Shown in pieces: positions 10,699 through 21,128 of a DNA stretch of 64,000 nucleotides. The stretch spans positions 10,202,501 to 10,266,500 of the forward strand of contig BSBM01000762.1 in the NCBI GenBank assembly GCA_027924585.1, given 5' to 3'. The position numbers were made by a program, and so were the translations under genes. Source of the DNA: Larix kaempferi (lineage: Eukaryota; Streptophyta; Pinopsida; Pinales; Pinaceae). Under the pieces are notes generated by a model. The model saw only the letters and a program-made list of their open reading frames with translations, was not told where the DNA came from and did not search any database. Every line of letters begins with the position of its first letter. Positions within the stretch are counted from its first letter, which is position 1.

Positions 10699-12136
10699 AT
10701 TAGGTCAAACCCACTCATGGGATCTCTTATCAATAAGTGTGCCTAATTTTAATTGACAGTAATAAGTTGATTAAAACCACTCTCATTTGAGGCATTCAGA
10801 GTCGGAGAGTCTTAGGAGTCAGACTGTGTATGTTGTTCACCTTGCACCCTTGAGCAAACTTGGTGAAACAAAAACAGACCTGCATGTTATAGTTGAGTCT
10901 ACAATGAGTCTGTATGAGATAGATGTTGTGTATGCTCTCTGCCCTGCACCCGTTATGGTGACCCTGGAAGGTCAAAAACAAATCTATTAAAGTCTTTAAT
11001 CGAAACCTATGTTGGAAAATAAAAGTTGAAGTTTGCATATTATTCTCATGTGATGATTTATAATAGATCTTGGATATATATATATATATATATTATTGAA
11101 GGAAAAGTTTGAGATGTGTTTGTGTGGTCCAGTCCTTTTGTCTAATATGGCAATAAGCGGAGAAAATAGAAACACTGCAGTTGATTGCCTTTCTATTGTT
11201 GAGTTTCATTCCTAGATGGCATTATTGGTTTTATATATATATTGAAAGAGAGTGAGAGTTTTACAAATTTAGCACAATTGTTTGCTACTCCTGGAAATGA
11301 AATCTAAATCAGAAGGATTGTTGAATTAGAGTCACCAAATGGAAAAGTGCTCCAAACTAATTCATCCTCCAACATAAGCCCATCCAAAGAAAAGCAACAT
11401 TACAGATAAAAGCAACAACTATTCTCCATATTTAAGATCACTAATGCCATCAAGGAATCAAACTCAACAACAAAAAGGTAATCAACTACAATACTTCTAT
11501 TTTCTCGCTAAAACTCCCGATCCCCTAAAAATAATTTTTTTGTACAAGTATCATGCACATGAATCCCTAATCCAAGAAAATCTTATATAGTGGCAAGTTC
11601 TTGCTTAAATAAAAAATGAAGCGTAAGAAAATAGAAGAAATCATCTATCAAAATACATATTTTGTGGATGCATCATTAAGGAGGACAATCACAAATTGAG
11701 AGAGTAACAACTAAATAGAGCAATTAGTCAACCACAATTGTAAGCAAAGGAGTACCATCTATTCTAATGTCACTACTTCAGGGTGGAACAACATAAAGGA
11801 ATTTAGAAGGTCATATGTAGTATCGTTTATAAAGGAATCTTGGTGAACTGCCTTGATTTATAAATTATCTACTATTGTTATTTGGTACAAAAATAGGAGT
11901 CTCCGTTTATTAGTCATGGGAAAAGTGCCAAAGGAAACTATGTAAACTTTGCAATGTGTCATTTTTACATTACCTTGTTAAACAGAATAATTCAGAATAA
12001 TTATAACATTAAGGAAAATTTAATCTTTTGCATTGTTTATTCACAGTTGGTAATTCGACAGTCATGTGTTCTTCCCACTCAAAGAAGAATACTGAAAATC
12101 TGTACAGTGGATCAACCTTGACCTCAAAAAAAAGAG
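10699..12136. other. AT-rich DNA downstream of the TrpB2 exon, no gene recognised
   Basis: It contains a (TA)n microsatellite at about 11074-11095 and a second short one near 11233. Because the neighbouring exon is on the minus strand, the part nearest 12136 would be its 3' UTR and flank. The frame at 10787-10990 has no motif. Confidence 0.5.
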
Positions 12137-12396
12137 TCATCTCCGAAGAAAACTTGGGATTTTGGCCATGGATGCTTTAACCTTCTCATCTGGGTATTCT
12201 AGATCTACCATCTGACCTTTCAAATATTTTTCACAGGAAGAGAGATCAAAATGTCCATGCCCACACAAGGATATCAGAATGACCTTGGCTTCCCCTATCT
12301 TCTTGCATTGGAAGGATTCCCTAATTGCTGCAACAATGGCATGAGTTGGTTCACGAGCTGGGATAAGCCCCTCTGTTCGTGCAAACTTTATTGCTC
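12137..12396 (-). CDS. Terminal exon of tryptophan synthase beta subunit type 2 (TrpB2/TSB type 2)
   Basis: On the minus strand the exon begins after a TTTTTTGAATAG acceptor and runs 85 uninterrupted codons to a TGA at 12137-12139. The product reads KFARTEGLIPAREPTHAI, then a helix, then a CGHGHFD glycine-rich loop, then a short C-terminal tail. This is the C-terminus of the plant type-2 tryptophan synthase beta family, PLP enzymes that join indole and serine to make tryptophan. The glycine loop corresponds to the segment near the cofactor in the family. No frameshift or stop is present, unlike the surrounding transposon frames. Earlier exons (the PLP lysine and GGGSN loop) would lie to the right but are not found up to 64 kb. 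Either the gene has a very long intron holding the transposon cluster or this is an isolated fragment. Confidence 0.8.
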
Positions 12397-14256
12397 CTAT
12401 TCAAAAAAGGAAATTTGCAGATAATGTATCATTACGACTTATCTAATCTAGAAAACACACATTACAGGGATCACAAGACTACCATAATTTTAATTTACTT
12501 GTATTAGATACTAAAGTCCACTCATAGCCACGGCTGACCAATTGGGCTATAAAAGTACACTAATGGTTAAGCATTGAGAGTGTTAAAGAATCTCTGAAAA
12601 AATTGGAAACGAAATAAAAGAGTATCTGGATAATGTTGAAACAAATGTCATCTAACCCTGGAGATTATGTTGCACCTGATATTTTATGAAGTTTCACATT
12701 GATGGAATTGGTAGCTGGTACCTTTGGAGCATTGGATGGACTTTGGGGCATATACATATTCATGGAGCCTCTTCTCTTTTTGGCATTCTTGATAGAGATT
12801 TTTGGTGGAGGTTGATTTAAATGCATATCATATATCTTCTTTTTGTTGGAGACTTTTGTTTGGTTGATCATTGTTGGAGAGATCATCTTATTATTCCCTT
12901 TGCTCATGATGATCTAGTAACCACTTTCACTTAGTTTTTGTATGGTAGGTTCTGTTACCCCCTATTTTGACAGGGGTATCCACAGGAAAATTATTGAGAG
13001 GATGAAGGCTCTGCATATGAAAGATCAATTATGAAACACAATTGCTATTGGTTTTCCATATTTAGTTTTGTACGAAATTAGATGTCACATAGTGAGAAAT
13101 ATAGTTAACTGCATGATAAGTATCCATCCTAGTTGATGTAATTTATGCCAAGCCACCAACTGTCCATTCATTGACTCATTAGTTGGATTAGAGTCAATGT
13201 TGGCTGATATTTTTTAGTTAAACTACCATAAAGGTAGATGTTAATTTGTACTCCAACATGTGAATCTGATCAACATCTAGATTAAAATGAATGTCGATTA
13301 TCATATTCCAAGCCTTTGGGGCTTGCCTTAACTCCTAAAGAGTCATATAAACAAGATGTTTTTCACCTGCAACCTAGAAACCTTGTGCTTAATGCACACA
13401 AATTACACTCTTTATGTACAGCTTGCAAATCCTCCAGAGATCATATTCCCTTGGATGGAACCAACTTGAATGTCTTTTACTTTGTTGTAGGAACGAACTT
13501 TTTTCATTCTTCATGAATGCATTCTTCCACTTTTTTTTTCCTTCTTGTCGAACCACAATTCAAAAGAACTTTTAAAAACATACAACACAGCATAATAAAC
13601 CTGTTGTACACACTACTTACCTATCTTTTTTGGACTTCCACTTGGTCCTTCATCCTACGGCAATGGAAGCTAATTCATGTCCTCATCATAAGTGGAATGA
13701 TACAATTTAGGTGTTCTTTTCTATGTTCTATACTTTGAACCCTAGATGCGTGGAAGATTCACCCCACCTTGCACTCCCACTCCCGAAGCTCACTTCCAAG
13801 GAGTGCATAATCCCCAATCTATTCCCCACTCTCCTAAAACTATTCCCTACATTCCTAGAATGATACCTGTAGCTACTACATGACGAGGGAAGAAATTACA
13901 AATTGCTCATGGTAAGAGCCTTAAGAAAGCTTAGTAGATAGTATAATTATTCGCTCTTTTTCAGTTTAGAATCTACCTTCCAGAACTTAGAATTATTTGT
14001 CTTTTGTAAACATTATATGATAATTGAATTTTGAACTATTGATTGCTTATTACAACCCTTTGATCATGATGCCCTATTTCATTTCATAGTTGATGCTATC
14101 TCTTATAGTTTTATGAGGACAAATGTTATGTATTGAAACTTGAAACATGGAGGTTGATGTTATGGTTTATCATTTGATGACAATATTATAAGTTATAACT
14201 ACTAGCTTTTTGATGGTATTTGTGTACTAAATGGTTGATGAGACTTTAGTGATTAT
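12397..14256. other. Intron-like or anonymous DNA between the TrpB2 exon and Gypsy-A
   Basis: No second TrpB2 exon is visible. Minus-strand frame 12665-12907 (80 residues, basic, Asn/Ser/Lys rich) and plus-strand frame 13316-13516 have no motif I recognise and may be pieces of old transposons. If the TrpB2 gene is intact, this is the start of its last intron. Confidence 0.45.
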
Positions 14257-14580
14257 TGTTAAGTCGGTATTTTGTTTTTTCAAATTTGGTTTGATTTGCA
14301 TTTTATTTCAAGTTATTTATTTGCTTTAACTTGATTTTTTCCTCTTTAGGAAATTTTCTTTAGTCTTTATATGAGATTTTGGGCTTGCTTTTGAGTTTTC
14401 AGATTTTAAAACTTTAGGTTTGTTTTTTATGAGGGGTTTAGAAGGTCATTATATCAAATAAGGGGCTCATAAACCTTATTCTAAGTAAATTCATGTACAA
14501 TCCTAATCCTGACAACTTTAAGATCCCATGCAAAATGATAAAAAACTGTTAAAAAGCAACAAAACAGTGTCAAAGTTTTT

Positions 14581-14623
14581 CTTGTAGCGCTGGAGCTCAA
14601 AATCACCAAAGGCGCGCTACAAG
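14581..14623 (+). repeat. 10-bp perfect inverted repeat in LTR1
   Basis: CTTGTAGCGC (14581-14590) and GCGCTACAAG (14614-14623) can form a stem with a 23-nt loop. In LTR2 both arms carry a change, so pairing is weakened there. A U3/R hairpin role is possible but unproven. Confidence 0.6.
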
Positions 14624-15399
14624 AATATCGCGACTCCAAATTTGTCCGATTTTTCAGCAAATTTTGGCACGCTTGAGATAATGAATGACTGATTATGTGT
14701 TTTAGAGGATTCATTACGTGTTGATGCAGAAAACATCATGATTTCAAGTGACTACACATCGTGAGGAAATCGTGCTTATCATCAGCCCAGGTATAATTCA
14801 TTTTGACAGGTATCCACATGGTTTGAGGTAATGTGGCATAAATGTGTTATTTACAAGCACATTCAAAGACAGAGGACTTAGTGGAGCAGCTATAACTACT
14901 AGAAAACCGGACATCGTTGCTGATTGAACAAGCGAGAGGTGTTGAGGGCTTCACGGGAAATTAGGGCTTCCTAATTCCGTTGATAGAAGCTAAATTGAAA
15001 GTTGGAGGACGTCTCTACAATCAAGGTGACTCATCTGACAACTCAGGCCATGATTTTAGACAACTACAGTGGCGCAATTTCAAGGTATTCCTAAAAAACC
15101 AATATAACAGTAAATTTGGGGTTTTTTTTTCACTGGGGCATACTCTATCAAAATTGATAAAAGGAAAGGTTAAATTGTGCGTTTAAACACAATTATGACC
15201 AAGGAGATAGCTATTTGTTGATGCTCTACGACGCCAAGCTGATTTTTTTCTTATGAAACATAACCCTGTCAAAACCAAGGTTTTAACGCTGTGAATAACC
15301 TGTACATTCGACAGTAATTTTTTTTTAACCTCCTACAGTAATATCCTGCTTGCAAACAATACAAAAGGATATCATTCAATTTGCAGTGATTGAAGAAGA

Positions 15400-17239
15400 A
15401 TGGGCAGGAGTGGCAAAATAAACAGAGCTGAACCAACTGATGTAGGATGGGTTGAAAAACTGCCTGACTGTGTTAAGCTATTTCAACAAGCTGGTTGGAT
15501 GGATTTTTTCAGGAAGATCAATGGGTATAATGCAAAGGTGTCATGTAAGTTTGCCCAGGGTTTCAAGAATGACATGATGATTTTTGATACTCTGAAATTC
15601 AAACTGACAGTAAAACTGATTTCAGAAGCCACGGGAATTAAGGATGAGGGTGAACAATGGTTTAAGAAACTACCCTTTGACTTTCATCCACAGAGATTTC
15701 TTTTACCAAATGTCACACCTGATTGGAATAAAGGTGTCCTTATCCAAAATGTCAGAAAGGAATGGGTTGAGCTAGTCAGAATATTATAGATATATGTTAC
15801 TTGTGAGGGCAGGTATGCTTTTGTATACAAATATCATTTTAGATTCCTTCAGCACATGGTGGGGGTGTCCAAGAAGAACCTGCCATTCTTCTTTTTGAAA
15901 AGTTTACAGAAAATGTCCAACAAGGTGAAAGGGCCAATAGATCATTATTCTCAGTCCATCTTTCACCATGGATTGATCAAGTTGATTATTAGTACTGTGT
16001 TGCAGCATGAAGGAAAGACCTGGGACTTCTTCATCTTTTGGTCTGGTTTTGAAGATCAAAAATCTAAGAGGCAAGCAGATAAGGGTAAGGTCTTGTTGAG
16101 AAAATTAGGTCATAAGCCAAAACTTGAAGATAAGGAAGAGATCAAAGTTGAAGAAGCATCAGAGCATGTGGAGGAAGATAATGAACCAAAGCCATTCTCA
16201 GCCAGCTCTAAAGGCAAGTATTCACTGTTTGAAGATAAGAAGGAATAGCCTAAACAGAATTTGGCACCTGTAGCAGATCCTCATGAAGTGGAAAATGTTG
16301 ATATAAAAAAGGTAGTTGTACCTAAAGAAGAAATTCACACTCAACCGAGAAGCCCTATCACTATTCTCTCAGATGATGAGGGATATTTATTGGAAGAAGA
16401 GCAGCTGATCTCCAAGATAGAAGTCAAAACTGAAATAGAAGAAATCCATACTTCAGATAGTAAAGCAACAAAATCTAGCAGGAAAAGGAATAAGCTTGAA
16501 GTAGTGGAGTTGGCTGCTATCCAGCATCAAGGAAAGGAGCTGAAAAATGATGGGAGAAGCAGCATCATTTTGGAGACCTAAAACTAGGTCAAAGAACAAG
16601 CTAAGATTAAATATGAAGAAGTTTCTCAATCCCAAGTTAAATACAAACGAGGTGACTGTCTTAGATGAGATATCCATAGATGATAAACCAGAACTAGATA
16701 AAAAGCAGCCACCATTAAAAGAAGAAACTCCTTCAGTTGAGGCAGCAGGTGAAGAAAATCAGAATCCTAGCATTGAAGACACTGCTACAGAACTGTTGGT
16801 TGAAGAGGCAGAAATCTTCAAGAAGTTTGATATACCCTGGAAACCCGATGAGGAACTAGATTCTACCATGGATAAATTAGCTAACTCTGACAAGGAGAAT
16901 TTGCAGAAAGTTGTTAAGCAGTACAAACACCAGATGAATTATATGCAAGAGGTCAATGATGGACTAATGATGGCTAACAGAAGGTTGAGAGAAGATCTAC
17001 AAGATGTAAATGATAATTTTCAGGAGCTGGTATCTGATGCAAAAGAAGCACTTAAAAGAAAAAGAGTTGCTGACATGCATTACACAGAATTGGAGAAGAC
17101 AGTTCAGGACCTGCAGCAGAAAAACAAAGAGCTCATCAAAAGGATAAATGACATGGAGCAGGAGCAGAAGAAGGCTAAGAAGAAAGACCAAGCATCAGAT
17201 GGTATCACTCTGCTGGCTAAGGTGGCAAAAGACCTATAA
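15400..17239 (+). pseudogene. LTR-encoded accessory ORF, copy 1 (5' LTR), broken
   Basis: The frame starts ATGGGCAGGAGTGG at 15400. An N-terminal globular part holds FQQAGW, CEGRY, SLQ, HGLIKLI and TWDFF blocks, followed by a Lys/Glu-rich linker and a C-terminal coiled coil from about 16860 (heptad-like stretch including YMQEVNDGLMMANRRLREDL). It is broken by TAG at 15787-15789 and 16246-16248 and by a one-base insertion near 16545, each absent from copy 2. Full length would be about 610 residues. The same blocks occur in ORF3 of Gypsy-C (53567-54844). The N-terminal pattern resembles accessory ORFs of plant gypsy elements (Transposase_28/32, ATHILA ORF-1 or plant-mobile-domain type), from memory only. 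Function unknown; structural, Gag-like or envelope-like roles cannot be told apart. Confidence 0.75.
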
Positions 17240-17923
17240 GACAGTTGTACATTCAGTTAAGCATTCAGTTAGTTGTCATTAGTTAGCAAACAGATATGTT
17301 AGTGATATGCTATTTTTAGCATATTTTGTAATTTTGTAAATATTCTACATTTACTTTACCTCATCGAATAGGTGGAAGGCAGTTAGGGTTAGATGCCTAA
17401 CTGATTTTGTAAAAGCATAGTATTTAGAGATGTTAGGAAGTCATTGAGAGGGTTCGATTTTTGGGAAGCTTCAGGAGGTCTCCAGATTATCTTTATTTTC
17501 AGACTTGCTCAGAGCTAAGTACAATGACTCTTGTATGCATTTGATGACAGACTATGAAATATATGACACTTTATACCCTTCAGTATATGTTTTAACTTCA
17601 TTTTGAGTTTGTTTAACTACTGGACTGATATATTCATTGCTAGTTCATGGTTTCTTTACTTGTGATGCTTGTCAGCCCTGAATGATTTTTAAGATTATGT
17701 TCTGATTGATATTTGTTGATTATATGATGCATCTTTATCTTTATTTGTTTATAATTTAGTTTCTGTTTTAGTTCATGAGTGTAATCCCTGTTGATCACCA
17801 AATTTATAACCAAGAAAAATATTCCAGAAAACCTAAAAACCTAGTTTACTTTGTTGAGTTTTATTTGAGATTGTGTTGGCTTTTTTCTTTAGCCTTGGAA
17901 ACAATTTCTGGCACAAACATCTT

Positions 17924-17942
17924 TGGCGCCATTGCCGGGGAC
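17924..17942 (+). other. Gypsy-A primer-binding site (Asp tRNA)
   Basis: TGGCGCCATTGCCGGGGAC is complementary to the 3' end of plant Asp tRNA with one change (canonical TGGCGCCGTTGCCGGGGA). This PBS is typical of Tat and Athila elements. It lies three to four bases after the LTR end. Confidence 0.88.
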
Positions 17943-18009
17943 GAAGCTGAAGCATATCTTCCCTGGGATACTTATCAGTTTTACTGGTTTAAAGGGTGGA
18001 CTAAAATCA

Positions 18010-19317
18010 GATCTTTTTAAAGGCTATTTTCACCAAAAAGCAGTCACAGTGGCTTCTAAAGGGATTGGAACCAGGAACAGACCTACTTCTCCATTTAAAC
18101 TGGGTGTGACAGACCCTGAACAGATCTTGAAAACAACAAGGAAACTCAGAAAGTCTCAATCTTTGCCAGCCTCCTGTGACCCTAACCAGTTGGGTGTATC
18201 ATTACATTTAACTGAAACCTCACCTTGGATAAAACCTACCATCCCTGAGAGCACTTTTTAGGTTTTTACTAATCCTCGAAGTTTTTTGAAAGCTAAGAAT
18301 TATTCTCCTAATAAAATACCTATCTTTCAGCTGAAAGTAGGAAAGAATCCCTTTCAAAAAGTTTCTAACCAAGCTTCTACATCGTTCAAGCCAGTCAGTG
18401 CCAAAATGGCAGGCCAAAACCCACCCATGGATATGATGGACCGGATGGTTGCAGCTAGGTATGCACCATTAGTTTTACCTCAGCCTTTACATGCATTACC
18501 TGGAGGTGATTACCAAAAATATATGCCTAGGTTCAATGGACAGGGGGAAACCACTGTTGAGGAACATTGGGAGGCTTTCCTAAGTTATGCTGACAATCAG
18601 AACATTGAGATTAAAGATGTGTGGATGAGGGTATTTGTTTAGAGCCTTGATGGAGATGTAAGAAAGTGGTTTAGAGATTTTCTTTCCAACTCAATCACTA
18701 TAATTTAAGAACTCCATGATCTTTTCATGAGGCAATGGGGAGATACAAAGGACCACACCTACTATATAACTGAGTTTGGAGCTCTCTGTAGGAAAAAGGA
18801 GGAGACTGTTGCAGACTTTTCAAAAATATTTAGCAAGATGTACAGTAGAATTCCTGCAGAAATAAAGCCCACAGAAACATCAGCTAAACTTACTTATGCA
18901 AATGCCTTTGATCACGAGTTTTCCTTATTGTTGAGGGAAAGAAGACCTATCACCCTACTGAACATGCAAGATGCAGCATTGGAGGTAGAATCCAATTTGC
19001 TGGCTTCAAAGAGACTTAAAAAAGAAACAACACAGCAGCTTATTGAAAGAAAAGAAAAGAAGGAGGCTGTTTCAGTAAGTACTGCTCCTCAGTCTGCTGA
19101 AGCCAAGATAGATGAGATGGACAAGCTGGTGAAGATTCTTACTGCAAAACTAAATAAGTTAGAACTTGAGAAGAATTCTAGCAAACCTGCTCCAGAAGCT
19201 GAACGAAATCCTAATAACCAGAATCAATTCAGAAGGCAGTTTGCTCCTAGATTTATACCAAGAGAGCATAGGAACAATGATATTCAATGAGAAAGGAGGG
19301 AGAATGAGGATCAAAGA
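18010..19317 (+). pseudogene. Gypsy-A gag
   Basis: One frame runs through an N-terminal Lys/Ser-rich segment, a Met at 18406, and then a capsid domain (MPRFNGQGETTVEEHWEAF at about 18520, RKWFRDF, MRQWGDTKDHTYYITEF, TVADFSKIF). A basic Gln/Glu-rich tail follows, ending near 19290. Stops are TAG 18259-18261, TAG at about 18640, TAA at about 18706 and TGA 19288-19290, at expected Gln or Arg codons. No CCHC zinc knuckle is visible. The product would build the particle that packages element RNA. The same frame continues into the protease region, as in a Gag-Pol fusion. Confidence 0.82.
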
Positions 19318-21108
19318 GTGCCCCCACCTTTTCAAAATAATTTAGTTGATGAAGAAGAAATTGATCAACAGTTGATCTTTGAAGAGACTGAGACTGATCA
19401 GGATATGAACCATATTGGAGATAGATTGTTTACATGTTTTGTTACTGAAGAAGTTTTTCTGAATTTAGAATACTACAATGCTGATATATTTGAAACTGAG
19501 GATGATTTAGGCCTGGAAAATACTGCTATAACTGCTGTTGTTCATCAGAATGGACCTAAGAAGACCATAAATCTCAGATCAGGCCCAAAACAAGTAGCCC
19601 AAGCCCCGAAGAAGAAGGCACATGTTCCTGCTACACCTGTTCCTGCTAAACAAATAACTAATCCTGACATAGAGAAGAAGCAATCTGTAGAAAAATCAAA
19701 CAAGAATGCTGAAGTTGAAGAAGTAAATAAATTTGTCCAGAATTTTAGTTTGGAGAATGAACTAGGGAAGTTAAATATTCATGTACCTTTGACTGAGTTA
19801 ATAAAGAATCCATCATATAAAGATACAGTTATGAAAGTGATGAATGTACCCAGTAATCAGCCTGTTTCAGATACAGTTAACTTGCAGGAAGAAAACCCTA
19901 GAATTTTCATTGGATCAGCTTTGGATGAAAAGACTGAGAATGAGGTTGGTGCTTCTCCTCCTTTCTATGTAACTTTGATTGTACACAAGCAAATGATTCA
20001 CAATTGCCTGTTAGATTCAGGAGCATCCCATAACTTGATGCCAAAAGCTGTAATGGAATCCCTGGGCCTTAGTGTCACCAAACCTTACCATGATTTATAT
20101 GCCTTTGACTCTGGAGCTGTGAAGTGTTTAGGAGTAATAAAAGACATGGTTGTCAACCTTGCTCAGTTGCCCATGAAAAGTGTGATAATGGATGTTGTGG
20201 TAGCTGACATCACACCAAAGTTTGGCTTGCTTCTTTCTAGGTCATGGGCTAAGAAGGTTGGAGGAACCTTACAGATGGACCTCTCTTATGCCACCATTCC
20301 TGTTTTTGGTGGAGAAAATAGGAGACTTTACAGAGAGCTGCAACTTGCTTACATAGTCACAGATGATAAAAACCCCACAAATCACCTAATGTACTCTGTG
20401 GGTAAAGACCTTGGTTCATGCATATTACAGTTTAGTGAAGAGGATAATTCTGCTGGCCTGTTACAGGTGGAAAAAGAAAAGCACATAAAACACAGTAGAG
20501 AAAAGGAAGATGCACTCTGGCAGTTGTACTTTAATGGATCCTCATGTAGAGAGGGTGCTGGAGCTAGAGTTTTACTCATTTCCCCTGGCAGTGAAACAGT
20601 GAAACTCATGTATAAATTGGAGTTTGTTACCACTAACAACACTGCCGAGTATGAAGCTTTGCTACTGGGATTGAAGGCTGGTAAAGATTTGGGAATTTAG
20701 CAGATTACTGCATTTGGCGACTCCGAACTAGTTGTTCAACAGGTGAAGAACAAATATCAAGTAAAGCAGGGTTTGCTGAAAGTATACCGAAATGAGGTAT
20801 GGGATATGCTTGAAAACTATTTTATAGCATTTAATATCACTCATATTCCAAGGAATCATAATGAGACTGCAGACTCTTTAGCTTTGGCTGCCACACATTT
20901 CACAATCCCTAAAACCACTCAGCTAAAGTATCCTATAGAAGTGAGGTATAGACCATGTGTCCCTAATAATGTAAAGCATTGGAGGGTTTTTGAAGATGAC
21001 ATTGAAATAAAAAAAATTCTTGAGCTTGTAGATGAGTTTTCAAATGCTCAAATTGATCAGGAAGAAGATGAAAGGGATGAACAAATGAGTTTGCTGCAGA
21101 AGAGATAG
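19318..21108 (+). pseudogene. Gypsy-A protease plus plant-type RNase H (aRNH) preceding RT
   Basis: After a spacer, an aspartic protease carries LLDSGASHNLM (DSGA at about 20014-20025) and ends near LLLSRSWAKKVGG. A second enzyme domain follows, from 20518 to about 20906. It reads as an archaeal/plant-type RNase HI of the Tat group: LYFNGSS, TNNTAEYEALLLGL, GDSELVVQQV, HIPRNHNETADSLA. The first catalytic Asp is Asn (AAT 20533-20535), while Glu (20647-20649), Asp (20719-20721) and Asp (20872-20874) remain. A TAG at 20698-20700 interrupts the domain. Its place between protease and RT differs from Ogre/Retand-type elements, where it follows the gypsy RNase H. The frame is lost near 21090. Confidence 0.8.
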
Positions 21109-21128
21109 TAGGGCATAAAATCATTGAA

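Larger units (their letters stand above)
14257..17919 (+). repeat. Gypsy-A 5' LTR, ~3.66 kb, containing an ORF
   Basis: Begins TGTTAAGTCGG and ends ACA three or four bases before the PBS at 17924. Its first ~2.6 kb reappears at 24212-26869. That sets the LTR limits independently of the ORF: the repeated start lies before the ORF and the PBS lies after it, so the ORF is inside the LTR. No convincing TATA box was found; an ATAAA-like word near 14838 is weak. Confidence 0.85.

Noticed and set aside
10787-11038. Overlapping frames on both strands as a small gene
   Set aside because: No motif, no splice context, and openness on both strands suggests chance.
12665-12907. Minus-strand 80-residue frame as a further TrpB2 exon
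   Set aside because: No similarity to TrpB2 and wrong composition; no splice phase that fits the exon at 12396.
21009-21015. In-frame A AAA AAA slippery heptamer before the Gypsy-A RT frame change
   Set aside because: A -1 shift here meets a stop a few codons later; the real frame change is about 80 bases downstream and looks like an ordinary indel.
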